A DNA stretch of 64,000 nucleotides, taken from NCBI GenBank assembly GCA_021234155.1, contig JAJEKV010000027.1:6198623-6262622 (forward strand), given 5' to 3'. Under the pieces are notes generated by a model. The model was given only the letters and a program-made list of their open reading frames with translations. It was not told the DNA's origin and did not search any database. The DNA is from Isoetes taiwanensis (lineage: Eukaryota; Streptophyta; Lycopodiopsida; Isoetales; Isoetaceae). Shown here one piece after another: positions 23,101 through 32,299 of this stretch (position 1 is the stretch's first letter; each line of letters opens with the position of its first letter). Both the position numbers and the translations under genes were made by a program.

Positions 23101-23316
23101 CCAAATACAAGATCATTATTGGACCGATACTTCTTACGACCGCCTGATCATGTATTCGATACGCTGACTTATATCCAATACTACGAACAATATACGTTAA
23201 CACCATTTAACCCATCATTAGCATCTGAATCTGGATCATATGCGTTCTACTCAAGACAAATTTTTTTGCATCGTCCGGCCAGGATGTGGGGTGAATTAAA
23301 GAGGGTTTTCTTGTAG
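20174..23316 (+). pseudogene. Helitron transposase remnant (Rep/HUH half)
   Basis: Broken over at least four frames. An N-terminal region (20174-21302) carries arginine-rich tandem repeats. A Cys-containing stretch (21345-21420, ending NGFCCNKVKVVAPA) follows. Next come the conserved Helitron N-terminal region (about 21520-22110; LDPMYEPLQYPLLFPHGTSG, RLCGEYLVDMYSRVEDA), the block near 22200-22400 (GRPTLFVTMTTNTNWPEI), and the HUH nickase motif GLPHSHLVLR with HxH codons at 22458-22466. Finally comes the part read in frame 22507-23316 (WVVPYNAFLLHELDCHI, YGYIYKAFD, YLSAMEASWRI). In intact elements this Rep nickase starts rolling-circle transposition. The PIF1-type helicase that should follow is missing; a Copia fragment abuts at about 23316. 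Clearly dead. Confidence 0.9.
20470..21230 (+). repeat. Arginine-rich protein repeats in the Helitron N-terminal region
   Basis: Three units of about 100-115 codons share the core TYxxxWYAxLxEExRxEVRxRRxExYxNL: TYNSNWYARLSEEG (about 20578), TYRSGWYASLSEEGRDEVRR (about 20786) and TYRAGWYARLTEEDRDEVRH (about 21052). In the first unit the Arg codon is a TGA at 20619-20621, consistent with CGA-to-TGA decay. The charged repeats look nucleic-acid-binding, but their function is unknown. Confidence 0.8.
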
Positions 23317-23560
23317 GTAGCCTCGCCTGCATAATCTACATCCACAAAACCCTCAAGAATAGGTTTACTTGTCAGATCCAACGTGATAATAGATGTCTAA
23401 TTGGGGGTATCCCTAAGTTGTCGAAGAATACTTTTGACTGCTTGATGGTGAGTACATGGACTTACAATGTCTAGCTTACTGCACACCATGAAGTGCATCA
23501 AAGATTCTACAACTCTTGTAGGGAATATTCGCTTGTAGTATTCCTTTCATCGTATTGGTA
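23290..23560 (-). pseudogene. Copia retrotransposon RT/RNase H fragment
   Basis: Minus-strand translation gives the Copia polyprotein junction between reverse transcriptase and RNase H: ESLMHFMVCSKLDIV, then HHQAVKSILRQLRDTPN, and LEGFVDVDYAGEAT (Copia consensus: DADWAG). A stop interrupts it. The fragment directly abuts the Helitron remnant. No LTRs recognised. Confidence 0.75.
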
Positions 23561-24003
23561 TGGACATAATCAAACAAAGCAGTGGAAACAACATGTGTAT
23601 TTGCTACTCGTGAGCCTTGCCAATGGCGATGTATTATTCAACTAAAAGAAGAAGTTATGTATAATCTTAAGTATTTGGTTCGTCGAATGAAAGTGATTTG
23701 GTGGTTTGAGGATGACAATATATCAAAATGAAGATAAAGGTGATTTGCTTGTTTGAATTTGGTCCATTGATGAATGGGAAAAGACAAAGGAAGAGAGTAA
23801 AGCAAGCAAATGAAAGATAACGTTTTTGATCATGTCATACATCCAATGAACATTCTACAGTGAATCTTGCTTTTATTTTGTGTGGATGTGTTGCAAAGCA
23901 TATCTCTTTACAAGCTAAATGTCAAGACCTACAACCTAAACCAAGAAAAGGGTGTAACGAATCAGATAGTTTCGTGTCTTATTCATTTGTTCTCTGATGA
24001 CAA

Positions 24004-24221
24004 GATAATTATAGTTTTCAAACGCACGCCAATTCATTAATCATAGGTTTTGATTAGCTACAGCATAGATATTTGATAGCAGTATATATACTGCTGTATC
24101 ATTAGGATCTATGATAATTATAGTTTTCAAATGCACGCCAATTCATTAATCATAGGTTTTGATTAGCTACAGCATAGATATTTGATAGCAGTATATATAC
24201 TGCTGTATCATTAGGATCTAT
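24004..24221. repeat. 109-bp tandem duplication at the 3' end of the PPR gene
   Basis: Copies 24004-24112 and 24113-24221 differ by about one base. The stop codon of the PPR gene (24150) lies in the right-hand copy; the left-hand copy is a redundant 3' extension. Each copy contains the palindrome GCAGTATATATACTGC. Confidence 0.95.
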
Positions 24222-26327
24222 GTGAATAATTTCCTCTGCAGCATGTTTTGCACGTTTGACATCTATGTGGTTGTGACAGGAAGCCAGCAATGCGGTCCAA
24301 GAAAGTATATCAGGTTGAACTGGCATGGCATAAATCAGAGCCTCAGTAACATCCAGCCATCCAATCCTCCCAAAATGATCAATTATACCATTATAATGTT
24401 GAGAAGATGGCGTAATGCCATAGCTAGAGTTCAGTGAAGCAAAAAGGTGTTTCCCCACATTTTCTAGATCAATATGGTTACAAGCAGAAAGAAGTATTAC
24501 AAATGTGAGACTATTAGGCAACAACCCTAGAAATATCATTTCTTCAAATAATTGGAAAGCTTCCTTCCCGTACCCATTTTGAGTATAGGCAGCAATTATT
24601 GTATTGATCAACAATACATCCGTTTTGGGAAGTTTCTTAAAAACTGCAGTGGCATCATCTATGCATCCACATTTCCCATACATATTTACAAGTGCAGTAC
24701 CTATAACAATATTAAATTCCAAGCTGTTGTTCATAATCAGAAAGTGCAAATGCTTGCCTCTAAGTATAGCTATTTGGTTAGCACAAGAATCAAGCAAGGT
24801 CACAAAAGTAGCTTCGTTTGGCATCACTGCTCCTTGCTGCATTTCGTGAAAGAAAAGAAAAGCTTCCTCAAGCTGGCCATTCTGGCAACAAGCTGAAATA
24901 ACAGCATTCCAGGAAACAACATTCCTTTCAGGCATTTGCCTGAAAAGAGCAACTGCTTTCTCGAGTTCGCCATGTTGACTATATGCTGAAATCATAGCAT
25001 TACTTGAAACTATATCATGTTGAGGCATCTGTTCATATAGTTGAGATGCTGCATGTAAATGGCCTGCCTGCGCATAAACACTAATCATAATATTCCATGA
25101 TACCACATCTCGCTTAGACATTTCCTGGAAGAATTGAAATGACTCGTCGAGCTGCCCATGATGAGCATAAGTGGCAAGGAGTGTGTTGCAAGAGATAATG
25201 TCAGGTTCAGGTATTTGACAGAAAATTTGCAATGCCTCATCCATCCTTCCAAATTGACAAAATGCAGAGAGCATGAGATTCCAGGACACTATGTTGCGTT
25301 GGGGCATTTGCTTAAAAAGAGCAAAAGCATCCTCAAGTTTCCCTTTCTGAACATAACCTGTGATAATAGTGTTCCATGAAGTCACGTCTTGTATTGGCAT
25401 TTCCTGAAAGAGGCAAACTGCCTCTACAAGCAAACCTTGCTTCGCATAAGCTGCAATCATTGTATTCCAAGAGACTATATCATGCTCAGGCATTTGCTGA
25501 AACAACTGAAGAGCATCCTTCAGCTTACTCTGTCGGACATAAGCTGCAATCATGGTATTCCAAGAAGCTATATCTCGTACGGGCATTCGATGAAACAGTT
25601 CCAAAGCTTCATCAATACGCCCCTGCGACAGGTAAGCCGCAAGTAACGCATTCCAGGAAACCACATCCTGTTCAGGCATTTGTTGAAAAAGTTGAAGAGC
25701 TTCCTTCAGCTTGCCTTGTTGAGCATAAGCAGAAAGCATCATGTTCCATGTAATTATATTCCTTACAGACGTTTTCTGAAACAGATGCAACGCTTCCTGG
25801 AACCTGCCATGTTGCAAACAAGCTGATATTATGGTATTAGATGAGATCACATTTTTTTGGGGCATTTGGTGAAACAGCTGGAGTGCTTGCTCTAGGTTAT
25901 CATGCTGGCTATAAGCATCCATCATGATATTGCAAGAGACTTCATTTTTTTCAGGCATTTGTCCAAACAGTAAGATGGCATCCTTGAGGTTTCCCTGCTG
26001 CAAATATGCTGAGATCATGGTATTCCAAGAAACAATATCCTTGTTAGGCATTTGCTGAAACAATTGCAGAGCTTTATCCATCTCTTTATGCTGGGCATAA
26101 GCAGAAATCATAATATTCCAAGAGAAATAATTCCTCACATGAATATTGTCAAATATATTTTGTGCATCCTGCAGGGATCCACATTTAGCATACATATCTA
26201 CCAAAAGATTACTCAGAAATCTGTCCCCATCTAATCCCCTAGAAATAATGTACTGATGAATATGCTTACCTTGCGGAAGGTGCTTTTCCTTAGCATACGT
26301 CCTCAAAAGACATCTAATGTTGTTCAT
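24150..26327 (-). CDS. SS-type pentatricopeptide-repeat (PPR) protein
   Basis: A 725-residue intronless protein starting at ATG 26327. An in-frame GTG at 26402 extends the frame, but the ATG is the first conventional start. After an N-terminal P/L-like region (GKHIHQYIISRGL, LVDMYAKCGSL) come about 14 consecutive 31-residue S-type repeats built on LFxQMPxxDVVSWNTMISAYxQxGxL, then L-type repeats (LLDSCANQ, ALVNMYGKCGCI), further degenerate repeats, and an E-type motif (LSWTALLASCHNH ... IDPNDTAVYILLSNIYAVAN). No DYW deaminase follows; the protein stops at NQNL. PPR proteins bind organellar RNA one base per repeat in C-to-U editing or processing. The weak N-terminus gives no clear organelle signal, so targeting may need an upstream exon. 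The frame is fully open, so it is probably functional or recently so. Confidence 0.85.
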   Translation of the reverse strand: MNNIRCLLRTYAKEKHLPQGKHIHQYIISRGLDGDRFLSNLLVDMYAKCGSLQDAQNIFDNIHVRNYFSWNIMISAYAQHKEMDKALQLFQQMPNKDIVSWNTMISAYLQQGNLKDAILLFGQMPEKNEVSCNIMMDAYSQHDNLEQALQLFHQMPQKNVISSNTIISACLQHGRFQEALHLFQKTSVRNIITWNMMLSAYAQQGKLKEALQLFQQMPEQDVVSWNALLAAYLSQGRIDEALELFHRMPVRDIASWNTMIAAYVRQSKLKDALQLFQQMPEHDIVSWNTMIAAYAKQGLLVEAVCLFQEMPIQDVTSWNTIITGYVQKGKLEDAFALFKQMPQRNIVSWNLMLSAFCQFGRMDEALQIFCQIPEPDIISCNTLLATYAHHGQLDESFQFFQEMSKRDVVSWNIMISVYAQAGHLHAASQLYEQMPQHDIVSSNAMISAYSQHGELEKAVALFRQMPERNVVSWNAVISACCQNGQLEEAFLFFHEMQQGAVMPNEATFVTLLDSCANQIAILRGKHLHFLIMNNSLEFNIVIGTALVNMYGKCGCIDDATAVFKKLPKTDVLLINTIIAAYTQNGYGKEAFQLFEEMIFLGLLPNSLTFVILLSACNHIDLENVGKHLFASLNSSYGITPSSQHYNGIIDHFGRIGWLDVTEALIYAMPVQPDILSWTALLASCHNHIDVKRAKHAAEEIIHIDPNDTAVYILLSNIYAVANQNL

Positions 26328-26399
26328 AGATACGATACCATGAGATTTGATTTCCGAGACCGGAAGTCGTTCACAACAGAAATGAAAGGATTTCGAGAG

Positions 26400-27640
26400 C
26401 ACACGAATCCACGTGAACCCACGTTATGAACACCGCGAATCCTTTCCCATTTCTAAGGTTGGCCTTTACAGGCGTCTGCAGATTGGCATTCGAATAGACC
26501 TGCCATTTGCATCTATCTAATAGCCTGTGATGCTCATGCTCATGTAATGCATTTGATTCCTTTGATGGCGTACAAACTACAAAACCTAAACTGTAAAGTT
26601 GTAATTTGCATACAGAACAACAAATGAATGACACAATAATTTCAGTCTGAAAAACATGAATATCTACCATGCATGCAGAGTCTTATCCATTTATTTCTAG
26701 AAGAAATTTATTGCTGCAACATTTCTTGAGTTCCAAGCCTGTGGGTTCGACCCACTATTAATATTCAACGTCTGATAATGCAATGTCTGCATGAACTCGA
26801 AATGATGTGAGTTTTAAAGACTAGCTTTCGTGCAATCTTTGTTAAATAAATGCTAGTGGCAATATTTTTGGAGTCAAATTCCCTAAGATAATGAAGCTCA
26901 AGATTGCATAAGAACGCATTTCTTGATAATTCCCTTGAATGGGCATGGCGAATGAAATCATTATTGCCATGGATGGGCACAATCACGTTTCCGTAGTTTA
27001 GAGTAAATGTCCCACCACATCTAGATTTGTAAATGAATCTCAACCATTCTATAACACCTATTAAGATCTCACGGTGCAAAATGGTTCAAAATGGAAGTTG
27101 TGCAGTGAGAAAAACAAAATGATCCCTAGCTACTGGTGACAAACATTATAGCAAACATATAAATGCAGAATTAGATACACCCTGTACATAGGCTATGCTT
27201 GGTGTTTTGTCTCATATTTCCTTGATCACCTCTAATAGTCTTCAAGTTGTAACCATGCTCATTGAACTAGATATTTGCGTTATCTTCTTTCCCTTTGGAG
27301 CTCCAAAAATTTGTTGCGTATAAATGGTAGTTGCATGGATCTTCCAACAAAGAACTAATGATAGTGTAGAATAGCCAGCCATGTTATTCAATAGAGTTAG
27401 CACTCTTCAAAATCTTCCTGGCTTTACATTTGACTATCTTGATAACTACATATACTATATGTCAATTATGGAAAATAATTTATTCATGAATATGTCTCAT
27501 ACACTTTACAACGAGCATTTGCTATGTATTTCAAGCTCTTTGAAGAGCGTCATAATGTACAAACATGATCGTTCTGCTCCAGAAAGACATGCCTCTCATT
27601 TCTCCCTTAAATTGAATTGAATTGACTTTTATCGTACACG
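26400..27640. other. No supported gene
   Basis: AT-rich with short ORFs only. A lone pol III B-box-like palindrome GTGGGTTCGACCCAC lies near 26742 without a matching A box. Confidence 0.4.
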
Positions 27641-27649
27641 AAGATCAAG

Positions 27650-28030
27650 CACCAGGTGATCTACTCAATTGCTTTGTTCAAATCAGTTGGGCAAAAAGGT
27701 ATGAATTGATTTCTCATTTCTTTAGTATGGCGTTGAAAGCCTTATGCACATATGAATTCTTCATCTCTTTAATATGGCATTGAAAGCCTTATTCACATGC
27801 CCTCTACTTTGAGGACCTATTATTCATTTCTTTAGTATGACATTGAAACACGTGCTCTATATTTTGAATATAGATTGATCTTTTAATCTATAGCCTTAAT
27901 TTTATTCTGTAGCATGGCTGAAAGCCTTATGTGCATACTATAACTTTTGAAGAACCTATTTTTCAATTCTTCAGTACAGCATTGAGACACATGCTCTCCA
28001 TTTTGAAGAACCTATTATTCATTCTTCATA
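27650..28030. repeat. Degenerate short tandem repeats
   Basis: About five irregular copies of a 60-90-base unit containing TTCTTTAGTATGGCATTGAA, AGCCTTATGCACAT, and TTTTGAAGAACCTATTATTC (for example near 27720, 27768, 27830, 27905, 27975). Confidence 0.6.
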
Positions 28031-28478
28031 ACAATTGTTGTAAGGTACTAATTATTCTGTATATATCTCTACTTGTAGTGGTACTACTACTTACATAGCC
28101 ATAAGGTCAAGAGTTCAACCAGCTTATGTGGATCACTCCAACCAATTCATCAAAGTCTGAGCTGTAATACGTGGATGAGCTATATACTTTCTCTTGATAG
28201 ATTTATTCTTAATGTAGGCTTTACCATCACAATAGATAGAATGCTTATACCCCTTCCTTGAATTTTCATATGCTATTAGTCTTTTCATTCTCTAACGGTC
28301 AATTATTTATGTTTGGTGATGTTTGCTTGGAAGATGGACCAAAACAACAATCCCATCGATTCGAGCCATCAGATCGAGATTCTAGAGAGGACGAGCATGC
28401 ATGTCTCGCATGCATGTATTGCATGCTTTCTCCGGTTGGGAGGTTGCTATATTAGGCGACGTTCTTCATCAACATCTC

Positions 28479-29070
28479 ATCGGCGCTTCCTCTTCTCTTT
28501 CAGCAATACCTTATTCTCTATTCTTGAAACCACCCTCCCTCCCCTCCCCCCACACCCCTTAATTGTTTAATGTATTTGTCGCCTGGCACGCGTGACCAGC
28601 CCCTCTATTTGAAGAGGTTTTTCTTTTGTTGTCGCGTGGCACGCGTGATCAGCCCCTCCACTTTGGGAGGCTTGTTTTTTCATATTTTGTTCTATGACAC
28701 GCGACAGCAACTTCGACTTCTCCATTCGTGGGTTTTTTGGGAGCGATTTTTCAGCCTTATATTTGTCCAAGCCCTTTGCCGAAGGCTTATCACTAGGGTT
28801 TTTCTTCAAAAACCCGAAAGGACGGGGTTTTTTAATCCTGGTGATAAGCTTTCAGCAGGTACACAAACCAAACATCTGTTAGCATTGTAATTTTTGGGGT
28901 CCAAGTTGTATAATTGGACATTCCCTTTATTTTTTCGTGGGTAGTTCGCATGTGTGCGACTACCCACTATCCACCATTGTAGAAAATCTGCTGAGATGAA
29001 TGAGAAGCCTATCTCAATCGGCGCTTCCTCTTCTCTCTCAGTAATATCTTATTCTCTATTCTTTGAAACC
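28479..29070. repeat. Repeat-rich block with duplications and hairpins
   Basis: TCGGCGCTTCCTCTTCTCT...CTTATTCTCTATTCTT is present at about 28479 and again at 29018. GGCACGCGTGACCAGCCCCTC is repeated near 28586 and 28637. Hairpins are seen at 28780-28852 (GAAGGCTTATCAC against GTGATAAGCTTTC) and at 28937-28968 (GTGGGTAG against CTACCCAC, extended by TCGCA/TGCGA). Probably debris of a non-autonomous element; ORFs over it are not convincing. Confidence 0.6.
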
Positions 29071-29339
29071 ATGCAGGGGAGGGTCCCTACTTGGATTGAC
29101 CAATTTGGCATTTCTTTCATGCTGTGGCATGCCCTTTGTCAGCCTTGCCTCTTCTTTGGCCATAATCCTTTGACCTTTCGCCCTCGATCCCGTTTTTAAT
29201 AAGGAAGTTCTCTTCTATTTGGGAGGTGTTTGTCGTTTTCATGTGAGCCCCATTCTAGAATTTAGATACTTTTGCAATACACAAGTTAGCGGTTTCTTTG
29301 TTGCCATTGTATTTGGATGGGAATGTTCTAGCTTTATTA

Positions 29340-30240
29340 GAAACATAATCCATGATTAGCTGAGCTTATGTATGTCATTTGCAAAAGAGTAATTATTGAA
29401 TATGCGAGATACCAATTCTCCACCTCTGTCAGTTCTAAGACACTTTACGTTGTTATCATTATGCCATTTGGCCTCTGCTTGCCTTGAATGCTTCAAAAGC
29501 ATGATTTTTGTGTTTCAAGATATAGACCTTTGTTTTCTAAGCAAATTATTAGCAAATGTAACAAAATACTTCTATGAATGTTTCTTATGTCCAATGGTCC
29601 AAACAAGTCACTTTAAACAAGTTCATTAATTTCTTTTGCCCTTTTTCTTTTCTTAGGAAAAAGCAACCTGCATTGTTTGCCTTTAAAGTGCCCAGCACAA
29701 TGAAATTTTCCTCCTCTATATCTATAGCATGTATTTGGCATGTTTTAACCATATACTTCAAGTTAGCCAACTCGTTCAGCTAAGAACTTAATTTTATTAT
29801 CTATCATGACCTTACAATAGTGTTTTTAGCCAAGATGTATTAGTTGTGTAACTAAAATGAGATTCTTAACTAGGTTAGGAATGCAAAGTACATTTTCAAA
29901 AATAACTGGCTTTCTTTTAAGATCAAATAAATAGTTCAAGTAATCTAGCTTGCTCCACCTTTTGCAGATTTCCATCTCCCATTTGAACAAATCTTATTCT
30001 TGCAGACCCTTTCCTTATGCTTCTCTCAGCTCCACTATCTAACACATACAGGACATCATCCTTTAGTTTAGAATCAATGCTAACTGACAATGCTTTAGAG
30101 CAACTTACCTCAGCATCTTCATCTTGAATCTCTACTTCATCCTCATTCTTTTTTGCAGCCATATTAATAGTAGCAGACTTGCCTCTACCTCTACCATAGT
30201 TTACATTCCCTCCTCAATTGCAACTCAATTGATAAAGTCA
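29340..30240 (-). pseudogene. Copia retrotransposon gag-protease-integrase remnant
   Basis: At 29923-30230 the minus strand encodes an NYGRGRGKS tail of gag, an acidic linker, then VLYVLDSGAERSIRKG, the aspartic-protease active site of Copia elements. Further along (about 29340-29480) is the integrase-core phrase NVKCLRTDRGGE, with AFEAFKA upstream. Stops and frameshifts separate them, and reverse transcriptase is not seen. LTRs were not recognised. Confidence 0.7.
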
Positions 30241-30599
30241 AATCCATTGCCTGAGGATATGTTACAGCTCTAAACTACTAGGACCTTTGGCACATCAGCA
30301 GATGCAGGTCATCTTGTTACATGCTTTGCAAGGCAATTGCATCAAATGTGCAGCATTGACTTGATTATTTTGCAATGGCCTCACACCATGGCCATTCTAC
30401 CCACCTACCCTATAATTAAGAGAATTAGCATGGAGGATCCATCTTGGTGCACTACAGGGGACCATTAATAAAGTCGTTATTGCGGCATAGTTTAACGACG
30501 TCATGGCATCGTTCAAGTCAAATCACCTCCTATGTGCATCAGCTTTATTTGGATTATGATAAATCAGAGGCTTATGCCCAGTTGCTAATAGATGAGATA

Positions 30600-30914
30600 T
30601 CAAGAATCTTGCAACTGCCCACATTGGAACAGCAACAGTTTTATCGTCCTTCTGGATATAGCAGAGCAATATTTTGGGGAGAAGGCAGACCAATAAACCA
30701 TCATATACATCTCATTTCCCTTGGAACAAATAGGCGTAACAAAATACTTGGAATTCATAGGTGCATCCCAGACGCCCAACTCTTCTTCCTTAGGCTCTGC
30801 TGCAAGGTCTACAGGTGCCGGCTTAGGGTCAGAAGTTGAAGACATGGACATGGACAGAGAAAGCATCTCCCAGTCTTGTGCTCGAGGAGCATTATTTTCA
30901 CCTTGATTATCCAT
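30600..30914 (-). CDS. First coding exon resembling ATG8-interacting proteins (ATI)
   Basis: From ATG 30914 the protein begins MDNQGENNAPRAQDWEMLSL, followed by a Ser/Met/Pro-rich stretch and EELGVWDAPMNSKYFVTP. The N-terminal PRxxxWExxSL pattern and the later short hydrophobic/acidic motif recall plant ATG8-interacting proteins, which take part in selective autophagy of ER and plastid bodies. This is a tentative match on a short segment. A tttgcag acceptor sits six bases before the ATG, implying a 5'-UTR intron; the LINE at 31.1-32.1 kb would lie in it. The downstream splice donor and later exons, including any membrane segment, were not found, so the exon end is uncertain (the frame stops at 30600). 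Confidence 0.35.
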   Translation of the reverse strand: MDNQGENNAPRAQDWEMLSLSMSMSSTSDPKPAPVDLAAEPKEEELGVWDAPMNSKYFVTPICSKGNEMYMMVYWSAFSPKYCSAISRRTIKLLLFQCGQLQDS

Positions 30915-31089
30915 GTCTTGCTGCAAAAAATATAAACCCAGATAGCAATAACAGTTTAGGTCCTCCGATCTCACACAAGAAACGAACTATTACAAAATCC
31001 TTCTGAAACCAAAGATCTACCTTCTGAAAACTTAAAAAAACTTAAGGATGAATGTAAAGCTTTTAAATGACAACTCAGACTAGTAATTG

Positions 31090-32130
31090 ATCCTGCGATT
31101 ACAAGCAATCAAGCTGTACAAATGTTACATCCAAGGCAAGATGGCATATACATTGCAGAACATCAACAAGAAATGTTTTATCTTCTTGACCACCACTCCA
31201 GAACATTTTGGAGGAGATTGTTACACAAGCCTCTACAACCTCTTAGCAACATCTCTCCAGATTAGTGGATGCAGTACTTGATGCAGTTTGATGGCCCCAA
31301 CATGCTCCACAATATTGTGCCAACACAAACGGATCCTTCATTGGCTACAACGTAGGTAGATGTCATCCAGGGCTTGCAACGCCTCACAGATGGCAAGGAA
31401 ATGGATCTAGAGGGCATGCAGGCAGAACGATTATAAAGTATGCTGGACCTTAGATTGCCCAAGTCCTGACTAGTCTTTTCGATAGGGCTCTTCAAAAAGG
31501 CTTCCCTATGTAATGGACTGTCAATAGAGTAGTTCCAATATATAAAGCAGGGAACTGACAATGTCCCTCCAATTATCGTACAAATGGTCCGTCCTTTGTT
31601 GGCAAAACTGCTCTGCGGAATTTTTAAAATGAATTGGCATCATGGGCAGAGGAAACAGGGGTACGGGCACTTGGACAGGTTTTAGACTCAGGCATTCTAA
31701 TATTGATCACATTTTTACATTGCACACCCTACTAGAGGACAACAAAAATGAACGACCGGCCAGGGGTCCACAACATCTTAAAGCTTGTTGAAAGGAGAAA
31801 TGTGCATGTCGGTTCGCCAGATGAAATATCTAGGAGCATGGATATACAAGTGCAGAATAATGAGTATCACACTCACTTGAAGTAGTATCTCGATACATGC
31901 CTTGGTAAGCTTTGGGATGCCAATGCTTTGAAAAATGTCAAAATAGCGCACTACAAAAGCCAGGTTAATCACACACTTACCAAGGGCCCAAATACAGATG
32001 AGGCAGTCAGGAGCTTGAAAATATGGTATGTCAATGTTGTGAGACGAGAGCCATTGAAGATGAATGCCACACTCTTCAGATCTACCGAGGGTTTGCGATT
32101 ATTCAAGCACAATATATTGGCTTGATTAAA
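31090..32130 (+). pseudogene. LINE (non-LTR retrotransposon) reverse-transcriptase fragment
   Basis: Degenerate, several frames. FDRALQKG/FPM-like and VPIYKAG-like sequence (about 31470-31550) is followed by a decayed NYRTIMV-type segment ending RPLLAKLLCG (about 31560-31620), then LASWAEETGVRA (31625) and HSNIDHIFTLHTLLEDN (about 31690-31745), matching RT motif order in this LINE family. The same family is present at 51.4-55.5 and 55.7-57.5 kb. Confidence 0.65.
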
Positions 32131-32299
32131 CAATATCACATTGTGTTCAAAACCACAGCATTTCTAGACTTCAACTTGCGAAAATCATAATGCACTCCTC
32201 AACAACTAGAATTTTGAATCATTGTCCTATGAAGAATCACAAAAGGTTTGCCATAACCTCCTCATAAATGCATTGACTGAGTATCTTATCCTGGGCTAC

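Noticed and set aside
24222-26234. Several + strand ORFs opposite the PPR gene
   Set aside because: Shadows of the repeated PPR coding sequence; they repeat with the same 93-base period and have no independent features.
26735-26760. Possible tRNA because of GTGGGTTCGACCCAC
   Set aside because: Only a T-arm-like palindrome; no A box, acceptor stem or anticodon arm could be found on either strand.
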